DNA from: Pelomyxa schiedti
Lineage: Eukaryota; Evosea; Pelobiontida; Pelomyxidae
DNA length: 64,000 bases
Assembly: GCA_020536535.1 (NCBI GenBank)
Contig: JAHLWZ010000813.1
Location: 1 to 64,000, forward strand
Direction: 5' to 3'
In this document: one piece after another, positions 11,001-22,582 of the stretch
Position numbering within the stretch: the first letter of the stretch is position 1
How the letters are laid out: every line of letters begins with the position of its first letter
Notes under the pieces: generated by a model
What the model was told of the DNA's origin: nothing
The model's database searches: none
The model's input: only the letters and a program-made list of their open reading frames with translations
Position numbers and translations under genes: made by a program

Positions 11001-13280
11001 GCAACTTGGATCTCGCTTGATCTTATGTTGTCTTTGCATCGAAACAGGGAATATATATAACTCCTGACTCGATCTCTTCGGAAAATCTTCATCGCTGGCG
11101 AAAAGGGAGATGGTACTTCCACCTTGGGGTGTTCTTGTCCACATGCAAATAGACTGCCCATCTCTCTGATAACCCACCTATCATCTCGGAAAGTACCGCA
11201 AGAAGAACTTGCCCCAACAGCCAACTTGTCACGTGTAACAGGCCTCACAAGTAAAAAGTCGGTGTACTTCTGATTGTGCTTCATCAGAGGAGCTATAAAC
11301 AACTTATTTTCAAGGCTCTGTACACAGCTTCCAGGTTCGATGTTACCGAGGAAAGGAGACCTATCTGACTGATGAAGAACAGCAGGCTCCCCTTCCTGAT
11401 AAGACCCTAGTCTGCTGTCAATAACTGTGGTTACGGCATCTCCGTCCTTGTAGCGATAGTAGTTGCGGATTCGAGATGACATGCCCACACCCATCATCAG
11501 GAGAGGATTTTCTTCAATGTATTCGATAAATACAAGCTTTCCATCCTGACCAGACAGGTGGCGTAACTTTCTGGGTGCCTCGTTGGAGTGGTGGTGATGA
11601 TGGTGATGGGACATAACATTGGTGGAAGTGTATTGTGCAGCACTTACAAGAGGAATAGGGCGGTTGACAGGAACAGCATCCAACTTTGGACGGTGAAAAT
11701 TTTGTAAAGTATCAGGACTGTAGTGGGTAGGCCACACACTTAAATTGAGTGCTGGAATTGCGTGTTGCAAGTCCGTGATGGGCCCCGTTGATATTGTAAT
11801 GTGATTTGTATGGGAGATAGACTCCAGGTAATATGCATCATTGGAGAGGTTAAGGGGGTCAACATCTTTCACTTTTCTTGGAGCGTTCACTGGAGTAGTG
11901 TTTGATGTCTCCTCTTCTGAAAATACCATTTCATTGTCATTTAGATCTAAAATGAGAGGATGTGCATGATGAAGGGGAGTGTCCAGAACAACGTCATTTA
12001 GCCATCTGCCGGTATCGATGTCACTATTTGTAATCGGTAATATCGAATGTTCCAAGTTAGGTAGGAAGAGCGATTCCACTTGTTTAGTGTCTGACTGAAC
12101 CATGTCCTATAGGGGTTTTGGTGTGACGTGTGGTATATTGATGTGCGTGGGTGTAAGTAGAATCAAAAAGTTACTTGTCTTGCTGGCATCTCACCCCAAA
12201 GTGCTTTACTCTGCCCATCTAATCTCGCAGCTGGCAAATGAGGGAAGAAGCTAAAGTTTGACGCTTGCGAGTGTGCACTGCTGTGGAGATGCGAATCATT
12301 TTGAGCGATGGTATCATGTTTTTCGGAGCTGAGGCATTTCTCATCCCACACAATGTCTTCCTCCCATGTGCGAAGTTGTAGTAATGTGGGATCTGAAAGA
12401 TTTAATTCATCAGACTCATAATGTTCTTGAGGCTGCTCCATATTAGAAGCATCCTTGGGCTCTAGAGAAGGTATGGTTGGGTGTTCATTGGCTTCTTCCA
12501 AAAGAGAGACAAAGAGGGGGTGAGGAATGGAAGGTTTTTCACAAGGTGCTTCCAAATTTGGTACCCTTCCCCCGGATCTCAACATTTCCTCTTCATCCAG
12601 CTCTTTAGAACGCAGTAGTGGATTAGTAGTTGGTGTGCTATGCGGTGTCGGTCTGCTATTCACTCGTCTCCGTTTTGGTTGTGGGGGATGGTAATCAAGA
12701 AGGTTGTCAAACTCACTGAACTTGAGGATGACACCAGAACTTCCTGTTAAAGTACTGCACACAGATGACAGCTGTTCAACTAGGGGACCATCCCTTAGAA
12801 TTTCAGGCGGCAGGCCATCTTCTTTTTGATTGTTCAGAACCAGCTGCAGAAGAGGGTGAACATATTCCGCCGAACCACCAGTTTCCTCTTTGGATTCTCC
12901 CTCGTTTGGCATCATTGCTTTAAAGGCATCATCGAAGCCACCCAAACCAGACATCATCAAAACTCCTTGGGCCAACTCTGGGTCCTCGTTGTTGTCTTCG
13001 GCCTCATTAGGTGCCTCGTTGTTTTCACATGGGAAAAGAGAAGATTCAGAGCCATCAGAGTCAACTGGACATGGTTGGTGTTGATGGGGCGCGGGGAAAG
13101 AAGGGGGGAAAAAAATAAATAAAAAATACTTGATGGAGAGCGTTGCTTCGTAGGGAACATCGAAGTACTGCTCAGGTTGTTGCTGGATTGGCTGGTCATG
13201 TAGTTTGCAGCGGTACTGTATACACCCGAAGCGGAGGTACCAAAAGGCCCTCCTCTCATCGCGTTTCTGTTGTCTTCCAT
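8091..13280 (-). CDS. TAF1: TFIID subunit TAF1 (bromodomain protein)
   Basis: About 1,600 residues in seven exons; introns 8757-8807, 10176-10220, 10523-10566, 10749-10790, 12107-12174 and 13065-13129 keep phase exactly. TAF1 is the largest TFIID subunit and scaffolds RNA polymerase II pre-initiation complexes. Evidence in order: an acidic N-terminal region; the long DUF3591 core around 10.8-11.9 kb with the block MGVGMSSRIRNYY and then LTPWNLTANF; a CCHC zinc knuckle, CKACGEVGHIRTNKGCPLY, at about 9.5 kb; one bromodomain at about 8.65-8.98 kb (YKQIISEPMDLQTI ... AFTYN). Animals have two bromodomains, here there is one. The C-terminal ~200 residues are Pro/Thr/Ser-rich low complexity, and Thr/Ser runs follow residue ~900. 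The 51-nt bromodomain intron keeps the frame if retained. Divergently transcribed from the dihydropteridine reductase gene. Confidence 0.95.
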
Positions 13281-13705
13281 ATGTAGTTGTCGCGCAGTTG
13301 TCGGTTCGCTCTCGCCGCACCGTACGACTCCAATCAACAGTGGCCCTCCGCCTCCGAACAAAAAATAAAACTGAAAAAAGGCAATCAAGATCCGGAGCCT
13401 TTAAAAGTACTTGGACCCCGTCCTACTTCCTGGGGAGACTTATGGGACACTGACTTGGTTCCCAAGCCCAAGTTATCAGTTCCTCATTTGGGAATCGCAC
13501 AGTCCTCTGGCGGAACCACAACTGGCCCTACACCGATGTTGGAACATCTGGGGTGTCACTGTCTGTGTCCAATGATGGAAAAGGAAAAAAAAAAAGACGA
13601 TTCGCGGGCGAGCTCGTTGAGTCGTTCTCGGCACACCAGAGGCGCAATTGATTGGTTGTCGACAGTAGTAGCAGCAGTAGAGTAGTAGTTGAGATCACAC
13701 TGGCC
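13281..13705. promoter_or_regulatory. Shared divergent promoter region, TAF1 / dihydropteridine reductase
   Basis: The two start codons are 425 bp apart and point away from each other, so both promoters and 5' leaders must lie here. A TTATGGGA element is at 13440. No TATA box is obvious. Confidence 0.4.
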
Positions 13706-14016
13706 ATGAGTGGTGTCCCCCAAACGACGGCCCCGAGCCCGAGCCCCTCACCGTCCCCATCTCCTTTTGTCCCCGCGTCCCCCAGCCCGCTCTCTACGTC
13801 GGCGTCGACCTCTACCTCGTCTTCGCCCTCGTCCACGGCGCCGCCGCCGTCGTCGTCTGGCACAACCACGACGCCCGCGGTCACTGGCTCCTCCTCCTCC
13901 GGCACCTCGTCTTTGAGCAGAGCTGCGCCAACGGGTGTGTGTCAAAGGCAATTTCATACATGCCCCCTTGTTGTTGTGTTGATTCTATGTTAAAAAATTT
14001 CATGTTTTTTTTTTTT

Positions 14017-14049
<33 letters not shown>

Positions 14050-15093
14050 TTTGTTGTTGTTTTTTTACATTCATGTGTAGTGCTGGTTTATGGAGGAAAT
14101 GGGGCTTTGGGACAGGCCGTTGTGGCCAAGTTCAAATCTCGGGGATGGAAGACTGTTACAGCGGATTTCATTGTAAATGAAAATGCTGATCTTCCTCTAG
14201 CTGTGAAGGGTTCCTCTGAAGAAGATGCAAAGTAATTAGACAAATTTCCGTTCTTTAATTATGGACCACTTTTCCTAGGTACATAGTTGCTCAGCTGAAA
14301 GAAAGAAGGATAGGTTTCTGTCAATCTCATCCTATCTCTTTTTTTGAAAAAAGTCTGACTAGAGTCTTTTTACAGAACTGCGTGCCATTGTGTGTGTTGC
14401 TGGGGGTTATGCCGCAGGAAATGTCAAAGAAGACATTTTCAAAACCCTAGATAAAATGTGGAAGCTAAATGTGCAGTCAGCCATTGCTGTTGCATACATT
14501 GCAAGTCAAGTTCTGGTACCAGCAGGGTATTTATTACAAGACATTTAACACCTTTTTATTAACATTGTTTCCTGTGCTTTTAATTCCAGGTTGCTTGTAT
14601 TTACTGGTGCGAATGCAGTTTTTGCACCATCAGCCAATGCACTGGCTTATGGGATGACTAAAGTTCGTATTTCAATTCTATTGTGGTGCTAAGTCTTTAT
14701 GCAGGCAGCAACACATCACTTGATATCTGCTTTGGCAAACAGTTCAGCAGATGAAAGTGGAATACCAAGACTTGCAGTTGTAATTGGGATTTTGCCTGTA
14801 ATGTTGAACACACCCCTCAACAGAAAAAGGTTTGTAGTCCCACAGAACGCGGTTTCCTTGAACTTACCCACCCCCAACAAAGCATGCCCACTGCCAATGT
14901 TGACAATTGGACACCCCTTGAGGATCTTGCCGGAAAGTTGCTGGACTGGGCCGAGGGTGTATCACTGCCTATCACAGGTAGCCTTGTTCAGGTAATTACC
15001 AAGGACCGGGTCACGGAGTACAGAACCCTGGACCTCACGTCCTTCTATGAAGCAGCAAAACCACCAGTCCCTCAGGCACCATCATCATTGTAA
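13706..15093 (+). CDS. QDPR: Dihydropteridine reductase-like SDR enzyme
   Basis: A short-chain dehydrogenase close to dihydropteridine reductase, which uses NADH to regenerate tetrahydrobiopterin from quinonoid dihydrobiopterin. The nucleotide-binding motif VYGGNGALGQ opens the domain (family form: GGxGALG). CVAGGYAAGN, LNVQS, and the catalytic YGMTK (Tyr-x3-Lys) follow, then ILPVMLNTPLNRK and SMPTANVDNWTPLE, all typical of the family. Seven exons. Intron 1 (13935-14080) is long for this genome and contains a (TTG)n run. The first ~75 residues are a Ser/Pro/Thr-rich extension not found in the mammalian enzyme, encoded by a GC-rich first exon. The extension ends exactly at the first intron, so it may be a separately acquired leader. 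Confidence 0.92.
13982..14067 (+). repeat. Poly-T and (TTG)n simple repeat in intron
   Basis: T runs flank about ten TTG/TTGTTG units inside intron 1 of the dihydropteridine reductase gene. The repeat is polypyrimidine-like and lies close to the 3' splice site at 14079-14080. Confidence 0.9.
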
Positions 15094-15284
15094 TCACATA
15101 GAGCTTCCAACACCTCCCCAATTACACCCCAAAACCTATGAAGTAATTGTAAACGAAACAAACCTCCACCCGTGATGTTTTAGTTGAACATCATCAAATC
15201 AAGATTCCGAGATGGCAAACAGCCACCTCTTACAAAGAAAAACCCTCTTCCTAAGAGCAGAAACGAAAGGCGCACGTACGGGAA

Positions 15285-17713
15285 ATGAAGACACGGAGCG
15301 CGCGTCGTACGTTCGGGGACGATGTAGAGGTCGTGATGACGCTGTCGTCGTCGCGCGTGATGGCGGCGTCGGCGGTCTCGGCGGCCGCGGCGGACGCGGG
15401 CATGTCCAGGTCGCGCTCCCACTCGCTGTTCGACGACGACGACTTCGACTTCGAGTTCCCTGCGCGCATCGCCGAGGTCAGCGACGACCTCGACGTGCGC
15501 CCCCACGGCACCGCGCCCTCGGCCGATTCCTTCCCGCAACAACAGCAGCAACAAGAGAAATCTCTGAGACTGCGCGGCCTCAAGACTGGCGAGGTCTTTG
15601 AATTCGACGACGAAGGGGCTCCCCTCGACCCGGCGGAAGCAAACGCGGCGGCGGCCGTTAGCGGAACCTCCTCCACTTGCACGACGATGATTTCTACAGC
15701 CATCACGGCCGCCGCTTCGCCACTCCCGATTATCGCGGACGCGAGAGGGCCGGACTTCCTGCCACTGAAAACGACTGTAATCACCGAAAACACGCCGCTG
15801 TCCCGGACGCCGCCTATGTTCACGGCGCTGTCCCCGCCGCCGGTAAGCAACACGCCTCCTGTGGCTTCTTCCACGCCTCCTGTGGCGAATCCTGCGTCCC
15901 GCTCTTCCGCGAGTATACATGCTCAAGGGAGTGGTCTACGCAACAGTATGAGGCTTCCGGCCTCATCTTCTTTTTCACTGCATGGTCCACGCTCAAGTAG
16001 TGGACCCCCAGCACATCATGGTGGTGGCACTGTGAAAAGACCAACACCGAAAAAAATCATTCCATCACGTGATCACCTCTTTATTCTGAATTGCACTCAA
16101 GTTTGCAATCTCATATGTCTTGTGAGTCAGCTTCTCTCTTTCTAAATGAAGCACGTGCATGAAAAACTCGGATGTTTTTACCATTACTGCAGATTTGTGG
16201 AATGATTTTTTGTTACTCAAACCTGATTTTGGCCATATCCACTCCCATTGTAACTGCGATTGTGATTGCATATAACCGCAAATATAAACCCAATATACAC
16301 AGACGTCTGACCCTTTGTATGATCATCTTTATCCTTTTCAAAATTAATTCATTCACAAAGATCCAACGTATTTTCTATGTTGCCTGACTTTTGTTGGGGC
16401 AATAGTTGGTTTTACCTCTGGGTTTTGGAAGTATCCAGACTTTGAAGCTTCAATAGTTCAATGGGTTAAGTATATATTGCCATCCACCTACCCCTTCTTC
16501 ATCTTGTTTGGTATTACAAGCACTGCCACAATGCGATCCATGAACGCAGATGCTACTGAGAGCATTGCTCGGGTTTATAAAAATGTAGAAGCAGATCAAG
16601 CTCAACCTGTTGTTCAGTATTCCACCCTCTCTGCTGGTCGTATTGTATCAGCCAAAGCCCGAGACGCTACCATTGCTGTATTCATAGCTCCAGACTCTTT
16701 GATGCAACAATACCTAGTGCGTGAGCTTGGCATTGATGCACATGTAGTAAATTCTTGCTTGGACGCCAATGAGTTATCGAGGGTTGAATGTAATGCCAAT
16801 TATACCGCGATCATGCTGAAGCTGCCATCTCTCAACAGGACTGGAGATAACTACTACTTTAAGGTTCTTACAGTTATTTTCTGGAATTTTTTTAAAAAAA
16901 CCTAGGTTGAATCTGCTGGTGTATTTTTATTCGAAAAAAAACTTGTGGTTATAATGCGAGAAGCTTTTCCATTATTTGAGTCCAGATTATTTACTGATGT
17001 TAGCAGTCTGGCCGACCTTACTGTCAGGTTGCTTTACCATTCTGTTTATTCGTTTGAGAGTCACTTGAGGTTAGTTATTTTCAACATAACAACCCAATTC
17101 TTCATTGTTGTTAACTTGGGGACTCCTAAGACTGATGAATTCATGCTGTGAGAACTTGGAATTTGATATCGCACGCTCAACAGAGAACAGCAAACTAATG
17201 CAACTCTTCACCCTCGAGAAGAATCTTGTGTATTACATCAACGCGATTGGATCCACTGGGCGGACAATCACCAAGTTCTCAGACAAAGACGTGCAAGGTG
17301 TGCTCAAACTCACTGGTGAGCAGCTTGCAATGATGGAGGACATAGCTATAGAGAACACACAGTGCTACAAAATGGCACACATATATCTCCACGTGATAGG
17401 TGGGCTTATGGACGCCCGCTCGTCAATAATCAGCAACAACCTCAATGTCATGATGAAGACCCTCACTTGTGTCATGATTGCGATAGGCTTACCAAACTTT
17501 GTATCAGCACTTGGTGGTATGTCTGAATTCAGCGCAATGGTGGGCTGGGAGAACGCTGTCATTGCGTACCCTACGTTTGTTGTTGTAATGGGCCTTACTG
17601 GGGCTGCTGTTTTCTTTACAATTCTAAAGAGTGAGCCTTTGTTTGCATACATCTTCTTTTCAATTTCAACGTTTTTTAAAACTTTGGAATTCGAAACACA
17701 AAAACTGGGCTAG
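15285..17713 (+). CDS. CorA-like divalent-cation transporter with extra N-terminal membrane segments
   Basis: About 730 residues in five exons. The first ~270 residues are low-complexity (Ser/Pro/Ala/Gln), encoded by a GC-rich exon. Three predicted membrane helices follow (about 16.2-16.55 kb). Then comes a CorA-type cytosolic domain: a block around LDANELSRVECNANYTAI, a helical stretch with LENLEFDIARSTEN, and a coiled region MEDIAIENTQ ... LMDARSSIISNNLNVMMK that matches the CorA stalk. Two C-terminal membrane helices end the protein. CorA proteins carry Mg2+ or related ions as pentamers. The hallmark GMN at the end of the first pore helix reads GMS here, and the extra N-terminal helices are not part of the standard fold. 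The conserved stalk and last two helices make the family call fairly firm; the cargo is unknown. Polyadenylation signal AATAAA at about 17813. Confidence 0.8.
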
Positions 17714-17786
17714 ATTACAAAACATATGTGGTTGGAAAACCAGCATTGGTTTGCCTACAACCGTTGGTTCCCTCTTGTGAATTGTA

Positions 17787-20067
17787 TTACTCCCACAGGG
17801 AGTACCTGCACAAATAAATTAGTAGATTAATCTTGTGTAATATATATACCTGGTGTGCATTGTTGATGACAAGAACCTCACCCTTGTCTGTTGTTACAAA
17901 CTTGTTGCCTATCAGAGTAAGGCACACAAATAAGTTTGGTCCATTGCCCCGGCAATAACGCAGGGCCATAGCCGGTGTCTTTGATAGGTAGATACCAACT
18001 CCTGGGAAAATGTTGGGTGTTTGGAATTTAGTATTATTACAGCAGGAGGGGGATTTGGGGTTGTACCTAAAGCTGCACCATGTGCTTTGCGGATGTTTTT
18101 CCCTTCCCCTTCTCCCGGTACAACCAAACCAATCTTTGTTATGCTGAGAGTGTTGGCAGAGTCAGTCCCATGGTAGCACATTACAACAGCCGTTTTTGGA
18201 CCGGTGCATTCAATGAACCTTAAGGAAATCAGTCCTTTGGGTGGCTTTTGGGTTTGAAGGGAAAAGGAGTTACCTTTCAAGAAGAGTCTTTGAAAGGATA
18301 GATTTAAAATTATCCATTTCGATATTGTTCTGCTTACAATCATTCACTACTCGCCCAGGAACATCAATATCCGTCATTTCTTTGATAATATAGAAATCAC
18401 TTCCTGGTGTCATATCCTAGAGGTTTTTTTTTAAGAGGGAAAAAAGAAGATTGCTTCTGAAAATTCATACAGGCATGGGGCACTGGTCATAAGCCTCTGC
18501 TTGAAGGCGCTGTGCGGTTTGACGGTCACTTTCTTCCATCAATCTTTTCCAGTTAGATTTTAGTTGGCATTTGGAGGTTGAGTACTGGTCAGAAAGTGCT
18601 CTGGCATATGCCTCATCCTGCAAAATTCTCTCGCTATTCTTTTCATCAATAGTCATTTCTCTACAAGAGTGAGAATGAGGGGAAATCAGTAAAAAGTACT
18701 CTGAAGCAAGTCGCCGGGCGAGCTCTTCATCAGAAAAGTTCTGCATTCTGTATCATATCAAAAAAGGAATAAAATAAAGAGGTAAGAACTAGAGTTGGAA
18801 GGATAAATGCATTTACCCAGAAACCAGTTCGCTGTTGTGTATACCGACTGTAGCACCCTTCAGCCACATATCTGCCACAGAATCCGCAGAAGAGTTCACC
18901 ACAAACACATCTCCACCCAGCGTAGGTTTTGGAATGTCATGAATAGGTGTTTGGATGGATACACGTGAATCGGTAGAGGACAAAAAGCTCTGTTGTGCCA
19001 GTCAGAATGTCACATTTATTCTGGGAAGGATGTGGTACTAAGATTTGATTTGCAGTCTTGTTGAAATCCCCTGCATTTTCGAGGTAGACATCAACAACGA
19101 AATCCTTATCGACATTGGAAAATAAATCAAACAGTGACTGAAGAATATCTTCTGAAGAAGCATTCAAGGCAGGCATAGCAGATTGTGAAGGAGATGCTGT
19201 AGATGCCATTGCGGTTGAGGATGGTGTTGCATTTGAGTTTACAACCGGTACACGTGGCGGTGTTGTTCGTGTTGGTGGCAGCGTAATAGTGAAATTAAGT
19301 GAAGGAGGGTCATTAAATGCCGAAGATGAACTACTAGGGGGAACTGGGAATATCTGAGATAATTGAGTTAAAAGGGATTCCGGGAGGCCAAGTTGGGTGC
19401 CCAAGTTCTGTGGGGCAGAAGAGGAAGAAGTAGAAGAAGTAGAGGAAGAACTGGAAATGCCAGGTACTGGCGTAGGGGTGATATTCTCATGAGTAGGCTC
19501 TGAAGAAATGGAAATGGCAGGTACTGGTGAGGGGGTGATATTCTCATGAATAGGCTTTGCAGTTGTTCCTGCCAATACCGGGGGTGATGCACTTGCTGTT
19601 TTCGCCTTGGTTATGTCCTGGTCACTCCCAGAGGAAGGTTTTGTCTGCGGCTGCAAGCCAGGAACAGATTCTGGGTCATCAAAAAGTGACGCGAATTTCA
19701 AATCGGCACCGGCATTTGTGTCCACATTGGAATTGGCCGCCCCGGTCAAATTAGATCTACTGCCTTCCACTGGGCTCGCAGCGGGCACCAAATTATCCGC
19801 GCGTGCTACGACCGACGGCAGCTTGTCAGCAACTTGCAGCAGCGTCGGCGGAGGTGTAGGAGGCTCGTTCGCCCTAGGCGGTGCTGCGTGATTATGGGTT
19901 GAAGGAGCCGTGGACAAGGGAGGGGGCGGGTTCGTCAGAATGTATTCCACTGACTGCTCCAGGTCACCTGCAAACGCCTCGGCCACATTTGTGAGGAAAG
20001 CGTCCGAAGCGTCGTCGCCGAACATGGACCGCAGTGCACTCACGGTTTCACTGGTGACAGCGGACAT
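17787..20067 (-). CDS. CUE-domain PARP-like ADP-ribosyltransferase
   Basis: About 650 residues in seven or eight exons. Residues ~6-45 form a CUE/UBA-like domain (VSALRSMFGDDASDAFL). A long Pro/Ser/Thr-rich linker follows, then a second CUE-like block near residues 300-342 (ILQSLFDLFSNVDKDFVVDV). A short acidic helical region (SDEELARRL, ILQDEAYARAL) may be a further helical ubiquitin-related element. The last ~130 residues look like a PARP catalytic domain: MCYHGTDSANTLSI carries the NAD-binding His, GVGIYLSKTPAMALRYC the Tyr, and GEVLVINNAHQVYI ends it with a plausible catalytic Glu. CUE domains bind ubiquitin, so the protein may ADP-ribosylate ubiquitinated targets (inference). A 39-nt in-frame intron (18661-18699) and others of 49-69 nt restore the frame. 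An ATTATGGG element lies at 19891 in exon 1. Confidence 0.82.
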
Positions 20068-20716
20068 GATCTCACAACTTGGTTTCTGAAATGCGAAATC
20101 AACTCTGTAGAGATTTGAAAACAGAGCTCTTTGGGAATCCTCGATTTGATGGCCGACGAAAAGGAACGGGTTGTGTGGGTGTCGAAGCTGGTTTGGGAGA
20201 ACGTCGTTGTGCCCGGCTGGCTCCTTGAGCGTGTCAGCAGGGCACAGGATTCCCGCTGTTATGGGATCGCCGTTTCTCGTACGCTGTTCGTCCTCGCTGA
20301 GGCGCTGTTCCCCCTCGTCGCCCTCGTCTGTCGCAAGGTGAAGTCTGTGTCCCATAATTACACCTCCACCTACTTCCAGCTCACGTGGGCCGCCTCCAGC
20401 GGCAGCCCCCGGTGCGTCGATTGGATCCTCAGGCAAAAGCATTCCCAGTGCCCATGTCCCTTGAGCGGTCACCTTTCGCGTAAAAACCCCTACCGCGAGA
20501 GCTTGGCCATTTTGGTCGGCCTAGCTGATGGGGGTCACCTAGAAATGGCCAGCCTAATGCTGAATTTGATGCAGGCAAGTGGAAACAGGAAAACCCGGCT
20601 GAGCCGGGACACTCTGTCAAGTGGTGTGGATTATGGGATAGAGGCTGAACCACCCACGCCGTTGCCTGTGGGCGCAGAGGAATCCCCAATAAAGACAGAA
20701 TTACCGCGATTATGGG
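19891..20716. promoter_or_regulatory. Cluster of four ATTATGGG elements around a divergent promoter
   Basis: ATTATGGG or its complement occurs at 19891, 20351, 20630 and 20709. The four copies flank the 81-bp gap between the start codons of the CUE-PARP gene (20067, minus) and the ankyrin-like gene (20149, plus). All lie inside first exons, downstream of the start codons. Random expectation for an 8-mer on both strands is about 0.03 per kb. A regulatory role is inferred only from enrichment. Confidence 0.35.
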
Positions 20717-22377
20717 AGGAGAGAGTATTGAGGTGGATCGGAAATGCTAACGAGTTAGCAGAACCTGGGGATTGGATTCTGGATATAAAGACTTGGTACC
20801 CAAATGTGCTTATTGGGCCATGTACTGATGGAAACTTAGAGGTAGTGAAGTGGATGGTGGGGGGGTTTTGCATATCTGAGCTGTGGGAATTAGTTGTTCC
20901 TTTGAACAGAGCCTTGTCTAATGGAATGTTGGAAATTGCACAGTGGCTTTTTGAGAAGTTTGATTTGAAGCATCGACTTCCTTCTGGTACCTTGAGCGAA
21001 TTTGCTGACACGTGCGCAATGAGCAAGAATCCCAGCAGTTTGCAATGGTATGTGCAGGAAATGCAGGTCCCTATAACAAAATCCTTATTCTATGCCGTCC
21101 TTAGAAATGAATACGGCACAGCCAATCTTTGTCAGTGGATAAAAGAGAAAATAAAGTTGATATCACTCTCTCCCTATTCCTGTGCACCGTTCAAAAGTGT
21201 TGATGTTTTCAAGTGGGTGGAGCTCAATTGCATCTTCTACTCGCCGAGCCGCCTATCAAAGGTTTCCATGGATGAGATCTGTGAATTTGTTGCCGATGCA
21301 AGAGTTCTTGAATGGTTCATTACAGAGAAGCATTATGCCCCCACATCCTCCACGTTTATAGTGGCCTGCTCCAAACCCGAGGACGATCCAACCATCCTGA
21401 AATTGATATCACATACGGTGGATTTATCTCCAAGTGATCTGAGAACCTCTCTTGAAGTAGCGCTTGGGCAGGGCTGCATATCCATTGCGAATTGGCTGAA
21501 CGACACATATCACGTAATGGAACAGTTTATTGACTATACGACAGCCGTTTCCTCTCTCACTACCATATGTCATAGGCCCAACAATAGGCAGTACCAGGCG
21601 GATGGTGTAGATTGGTTTTTAAAACATATGCCGGTGACTAACAGTTTCGTTGAAATTCCTTCACACACTTCTGACTTGCTTAGAGCCACACTTACTCTGT
21701 GTTGTGCGAACACCTTTTTCTTGGTTCTGAAGACCTTTAGTTTTATCTCCCTCGATCGCTACCCAAAGGAGTGGGAAAAAGGAATTGAACATATGCTTAC
21801 CTGGTCACTTTGGGATGTTATTCACCTCTCTTCATTGGTGGCCCTTCCCGTTGAACCAATTGTAAGATGTTTGACTTCGCCAGATTGCAGCTTCGTTTCC
21901 AGTAAGGTTGTCAAGTGGCTGATCAAGCAATTTCACCTCGAGGCTGGTCATATCAAAAATAACCATAATTGCCTATTATACAAACTGCTCAACGCTGGCT
22001 TTAGTGCATGTGCGGAGTGGCTGATTGACTCTTTCTGTATCAGCTTCGATGAGGTTCTGCATACAGTCCCACTCAATGACTCACTTTAATTAATGCGGCA
22101 CTAGATTTTGGATATGGTGGATCACTGGAAACGTGAACGCATTATTTTTTACCTAAAGTTGGCACCCTGGAAGATGCTCCTGAATAAATTCCATGCACAA
22201 ATAGACCCCATAATGCTAAATAAGCTCATGGAACTGGTTTGCTGCTCGCCGTACCACATTGCAGCATCCTTGAAATCTCTCAGGTGGCTCACAATGGAAC
22301 AAATACGAAACTATTGCCGGGACGCCCACAATCTCCAGACCACCACCTCCCTGTGGTACAAAACATCCGCCCTCTGA
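20149..22377 (+). CDS. Ankyrin-like WL-repeat protein, paralogue 1
   Basis: About 729 residues, two exons; the 39-nt intron 22066-22104 joins the frames. The sequence is built of degenerate ~30-residue helical repeats of the type GHLEVxKWLxxxFxL (for example NLEVVKWMVGGF and EIAQWLFEKFDL), close to ankyrin repeats but worn. The N-terminus (RVVWVSKLVWENVVVP, then FPLVALVCR) and the C-terminus (a Trp/Met-rich block ending in YCRDA) match the minus-strand paralogue at 52740-55158, so they belong to one family. Start chosen at the Met before RVVW, which matches the paralogue's start; an upstream TTG frame was ignored. Such proteins usually mediate protein-protein contacts; no enzyme motif is seen. 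Two ATTATGGG-type motifs and one reverse copy lie in the first 600 bp. Confidence 0.75.
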
Positions 22378-22582
22378 TTCTCTTCTTCGATCAAAGATCC
22401 CTCACTCCCAGTAGATCTTATTTCCCACTTCCGCGAACGCAATTGCTGTTCGGAAGGTTCCTTTTTTCTCTATCGCTTCTCTTCTAGTTTCGCTGGCAAT
22501 TAAGCGCAATTTGGAGGCGCGTCGTTCCTTTTATTTTTTCTAGCAAGAGAGGTGTTGACAATACGCATTGTGTGAGAGGGGA

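Noticed and set aside
13982-14067. TTG repeat as a telomere-like sequence
   Set aside because: It lies inside an intron and lacks the periodic G-run form of telomeres.
15180-15926. Long minus-strand Arg-rich open frame opposite the CorA-like gene
   Set aside because: Shadow of the GC-rich first exon; Arg/Gly composition typical of the antisense of Pro/Ala/Ser coding.
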